From Prolixibacteraceae bacterium (GTDB lineage Bacteria; Bacteroidota; Bacteroidia; Bacteroidales; Prolixibacteraceae), in contig DOAQ01000019.1 of assembly GCA_003506435.1 (NCBI GenBank), forward strand, positions 209,388-273,387: DNA of 64,000 bases, written 5' to 3'. Positions 61,259 to 64,000 of the stretch are shown here, piece after piece. The notes under the pieces were generated by a model. That model saw nothing but the letters and a program-made list of their open reading frames with translations. It made no database searches and was not told the DNA's origin. The position numbers and the translations under genes were made by a program. Numbering within the stretch: position 1 is the stretch's first letter; each line of letters opens with the position of its first letter.

Positions 61259-62371
61259 GTGGATAAGTCGCTTCACCTGGTTTCGTTCAATGTCCCTTTC
61301 CCTGCGGATTACGGAGGGGTCATCGATGTTTTTTATAAGATAAAAGCATTGCACAAAGCAGGGGCAAAAATTAAATTACATTGTTTTGAATATGGCCGCA
61401 ATAGTGTCCCCGAACTGGAAAAATATTGCGAAAAGGTTTATTATTATCCGCGTAACAAAAGCGTTTTCCGCCTGCTATCCAACAAACCATTCATTGTAAA
61501 CACCCGCAACCATAACGATTTATTTCAAAATCTGGCAAAAGATACCCGTCCCATTTTGTTTGAGGGGCTGCATAGTACCTTTTTCCTGAAACACCCGGCT
61601 TTGGCAAAACACAAAAAGATTGTGCGAACCCACAATGTAGAACACGATTATTACGACTATTTAAGCCATTCGACAGAGATTACCAAAGAAAAATATTTTT
61701 TCAAACAGGAAGCCATCAAATTGCGGAATTACGAAAAGGTATTGCACCACGCCGATCATCTGCTGTGCATATCGGAAAACGATACCGTTTATTTCAACAA
61801 CAAATACGGCAAAAGCATTTATGTTCCCGCATTTCATCCCTTCGACAAGGTTTGTTCTGAAAAGGGACAAGGAGAGTACATCATTTTTCACGGCAATCTG
61901 GAAGTGGCAGAAAATCTGGATGTAGTCAACTTCCTGATCGATAAAATATTTACTGAAATCACCTACCCTTTTTATATTGTAGGAAAGAACCCGCCGCAAA
62001 AGCTGGTCGACCGGGTACAGAACATTCCGCATGTCAATCTTTTCTCAAATGTTTCGCACGAAGTGATGGACGTGCTTATCCGCGATTCCCAGATTTGCCT
62101 GATCCCTACCTTTCAGCCCACCGGCATGAAATTAAAACTTTTGGCCTCGCTGTTTGCAGGGCGGCATTGCATCAGCAACTCGATGATGGTGCCGTCGAAA
62201 GGGCTGCAAAAGCTTTGCAGAATGGCAAACAAACAAAGTGAAATGATTGTTGCAATCGAAGAACTGTTTGAAAAAAGGTTCAGAGAAGAAGACATTGAAT
62301 TACGAAAAGAAATTTTGGACAATGAGTTTTCAAATGAAAAAAATGCACAAAAAATACTGGCTCTCCTTTAG
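61259..62371 (+). CDS. Glycosyltransferase (GT4-like)
   Basis: About 370 residues from GTG 61259. The open frame begins at 61217, but those codons lie within the terminator hairpin. The N-terminal fold has LVSFNVPFPADYGGVIDVFY with the usual Pro/Gly loop. The C-terminal half shows IIFHGNLEVAENLDVVNFLI, FYIVGKNPP and ICLIPTFQPTGMKLKLLASL with the typical G-K-L-E-like helix, characteristic of GT-B enzymes acting on cell-surface polysaccharides or lipids. Donor and acceptor are unknown. Its end overlaps the thioredoxin-like gene by about 50 nt. Confidence 0.8.
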   Translation: MDKSLHLVSFNVPFPADYGGVIDVFYKIKALHKAGAKIKLHCFEYGRNSVPELEKYCEKVYYYPRNKSVFRLLSNKPFIVNTRNHNDLFQNLAKDTRPILFEGLHSTFFLKHPALAKHKKIVRTHNVEHDYYDYLSHSTEITKEKYFFKQEAIKLRNYEKVLHHADHLLCISENDTVYFNNKYGKSIYVPAFHPFDKVCSEKGQGEYIIFHGNLEVAENLDVVNFLIDKIFTEITYPFYIVGKNPPQKLVDRVQNIPHVNLFSNVSHEVMDVLIRDSQICLIPTFQPTGMKLKLLASLFAGRHCISNSMMVPSKGLQKLCRMANKQSEMIVAIEELFEKRFREEDIELRKEILDNEFSNEKNAQKILALL

Positions 62372-63773
62372 TATTTTTCTTGTTCTACTAATCATTGGAA
62401 AGCCCGGATGGTCGCAAAAATATTCGATTTCACTGACCATTCCCGATGCCGCCGATTCGGTAATTTATCTGGCCCACCATTTCAACGGACAAATTTTCGT
62501 TGATGACACTGTTCGTCTCGATTTGCAGGGGAAAGGCGCTTTTCAGGGCGACTCGCTGCTCGATCAGGGACTGTACCTTATTTACCTGAACAAAGACCAT
62601 TTTAACGATTTTTTGTTGGGCAGCGACCAGCAATTTGAAATCAAGCACCGTTTTTTGAAACCCGAAGAATGTACAATTAAAGGGGCGTTGGACGGAGAAC
62701 TTTTTAATTCGTACAAATCGTTCCTCTCTGATTTAAAAAAACGGCAACAAAAGCTTCTCAACAAGCAAAAAGAAGTACAGCAAAACAAAGATTCGCTAAA
62801 ACAGATCAATGCAGAACTGGATGAACTCAACCAAAAAGTTACTGGTTTTTGGTTTTCAGAAGCAAAGAAATACCCGGATTTATTTTACAGCAAATTTCTG
62901 TTATCTAGCTATATACCAACACTAAAAGAAACCGATATTCCTGAAAACCGGATGAAAAACGATTCGCTCCGGTGGGTGTACGAATACAACTTCAGGAAAG
63001 ATCATTACTGGGATTACCTGGACATATCGGACGAACGTTTCCTGCGTACGCCGGTTTTAAAACCCCGCCTCGAAAGTTACTTCGATAAAGTGCTGATTCA
63101 GCAACCCGATTCAGTTATTCCATATTCAATCGAAACGATTGAAAAAGCAAAAACCAACACTAAAAGTTTTCGGTATATCACAACTTTTCTTCTGAACCAT
63201 TTTGCGCAGTCGCAGGTAATGGGAATGGATGCCGCCTTTGTGAAAATTGCTGAAAAATATTATCTCAGCGGACAGGCCAACTGGGCCGATTCGGCAACCA
63301 TTGCAAGTATCGGGCGGCAGGTTGTTTTTAAGAGAAATAATCTCCTTGGCATGAAAGCCAAAGAGTTGAAGATGGAAAGTTGGGACGGCCCGTATTTTAG
63401 CCTGCATGAGACAAAAACAGAATATACGGTGCTGGTATTTTGGGAACCTGATTGCGGACATTGCAAAAAGCAGATACCCGAGCTCTACAACGATGTTTAC
63501 CTTCCGTTAAAAGATAAAAGCATCAGCTTTTTTGCAGTCAACAGCCAGAGCAAAAAAGAAGAATGGGAAAACTTTATCAACGAACACAAACTGTACAACT
63601 GGATTCATGTATGGGACCCGCACGACCTGAACAATTTCAGGATCAATTTTGATGTGCAGACTACGCCAATAATCTATATCCTTGACAAAGACAAAAAAAT
63701 AATCGCCAAAAAGATTGATCCGCAAACGGTAAAAAAAATGCTGGAACATTTGATTTCGGGGAAACCATTATAA
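62322..63773 (+). CDS. Exported thioredoxin-fold protein (DUF4369/DUF5106-TlpA type)
   Basis: About 483 residues from ATG 62322; ATGs at 62334 and 62343 are close alternatives. The longest frame begins at 62247, well inside the glycosyltransferase gene. A signal peptide (WLSFSIFLVLLIIGKPGWSQ) is followed by a DUF4369-like beta domain, a coiled-coil stretch (KKRQQKLLNKQKEVQQNKDS) and a helical DUF5106-like region. The C-terminal thioredoxin domain has VLVFWEPDCGHCKKQIPELY, with the redox CGHC, and a cis-Pro in TTPIIYIL. It probably reduces or isomerises disulfides in the periplasm. Confidence 0.85.
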   Translation: MSFQMKKMHKKYWLSFSIFLVLLIIGKPGWSQKYSISLTIPDAADSVIYLAHHFNGQIFVDDTVRLDLQGKGAFQGDSLLDQGLYLIYLNKDHFNDFLLGSDQQFEIKHRFLKPEECTIKGALDGELFNSYKSFLSDLKKRQQKLLNKQKEVQQNKDSLKQINAELDELNQKVTGFWFSEAKKYPDLFYSKFLLSSYIPTLKETDIPENRMKNDSLRWVYEYNFRKDHYWDYLDISDERFLRTPVLKPRLESYFDKVLIQQPDSVIPYSIETIEKAKTNTKSFRYITTFLLNHFAQSQVMGMDAAFVKIAEKYYLSGQANWADSATIASIGRQVVFKRNNLLGMKAKELKMESWDGPYFSLHETKTEYTVLVFWEPDCGHCKKQIPELYNDVYLPLKDKSISFFAVNSQSKKEEWENFINEHKLYNWIHVWDPHDLNNFRINFDVQTTPIIYILDKDKKIIAKKIDPQTVKKMLEHLISGKPL

Positions 63774-64000
63774 ACGAATAAACCATCTCCTTTCCGATGC
63801 TACCGTGTACCCACATTTTTTTCGACATAACAACTAATGATAAAACCTTATTTTACAGGGAGACCTCAGTACAAAACACGGTACACCAGAGGCTAAACCT
63901 TATTAATATGCTGTATTCTGATATAATACAAAATGCAATTATATGGCAGTCCAAAATGTATCTGAGAAGATGTAGGTATACCTGCAAATAGAATTGATTT
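63774..64000. other. 3' end of window: no recognisable gene
   Basis: 227 nt of A+T-rich DNA. A 64-codon open frame on the plus strand (63797-63991) has no start context or protein-like composition, and no terminator or promoter is clear. Confidence 0.6.

Noticed and set aside
1..64000. tRNA, rRNA, tmRNA or replication origin
   Set aside because: No cloverleaf with CCA context, conserved rRNA segment or DnaA-box cluster was noticed on either strand; a covariance search would be needed to exclude them fully.

Overview
The window reads as chromosomal DNA of a Bacteroidota bacterium, most likely a marine or sediment Bacteroidales/Marinilabiliales-type polysaccharide degrader. The evidence is a SusC/SusD pair beside a hybrid two-component regulator, a type IX secretion sorting domain, extracytosolic lipoproteins, promoters of the TTG/TAnnTTTG type, little use of Shine-Dalgarno sites, and palindromic intergenic repeats typical of this phylum. 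No rRNA, tRNA or CRISPR array was seen.

Layout. 1-5.3 kb: a truncated RidA gene, a prohibitin-like protein, a nucleoside phosphorylase, a transglutaminase-like protein, and a Tat-exported Gfo/Idh/MocA oxidoreductase followed by an exported sugar isomerase-like protein. 5.3-8.8 kb: an A+T-rich accessory island. It holds one reverse transcriptase (RT) of the defence-associated 'unknown group' (UG/DRT) type, directly preceded by about 340 nt of structured non-coding sequence closed by a perfect 10-bp stem. Two unrelated 21-bp tandem arrays, a decayed group II intron 3' end and a cluster of palindromes flank it. 8.8-11.5 kb: an autoregulated ArsR-SRPBCC-DoxX-like-DUF4256 gene set and a lipoprotein. 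11.8-28.4 kb: central metabolism (malic enzyme, class I fumarase, an aminotransferase, an FAD/Fe-S dehydrogenase), a secreted MsrB, a candidate small RNA, a membrane-bound LuxR-type regulator and cell-envelope proteins.

28.6-50.4 kb: a pectin utilisation locus, all on the minus strand. A periplasm-sensing hybrid two-component system (HTCS) lies at its upstream end. Below it come a 34-residue membrane peptide, GH105, SusC, SusD, a DUF4957-type surface lipoprotein, PL1 with a T9SS tail, a CE8 pectin methylesterase, GH43, a GH28 polygalacturonase, a second PL1 and a CE12-type acetylesterase. Together these would bind pectin, remove methyl and acetyl groups, cut the backbone by lyase and hydrolase routes, trim arabinose or xylose side chains, import oligomers and remove the unsaturated end sugar. 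Four TTTGGGAA-like direct repeats about 20 bp apart lie upstream of the GH105-SusCD unit and are candidate HTCS operators.

50.5-64 kb: an FMN-binding protein paired with a porin, a membrane-Nudix fusion, an FKBP lipoprotein, a DHH phosphoesterase, nucleoside diphosphate kinase, a multi-PAS histidine kinase, an ECF sigma/putative anti-sigma/DUF4097 operon behind its own ECF-type promoter, a glycosyltransferase and a thioredoxin-fold lipoprotein-like protein.

The strongest candidate for an undescribed system is the RT and its upstream structured RNA (about 5.73-7.71 kb). It resembles DRT2/DRT9-type phage defence, in which an RT copies an adjacent non-coding RNA. The exact class, the RNA boundaries and any encoded cDNA product cannot be settled by reading alone.
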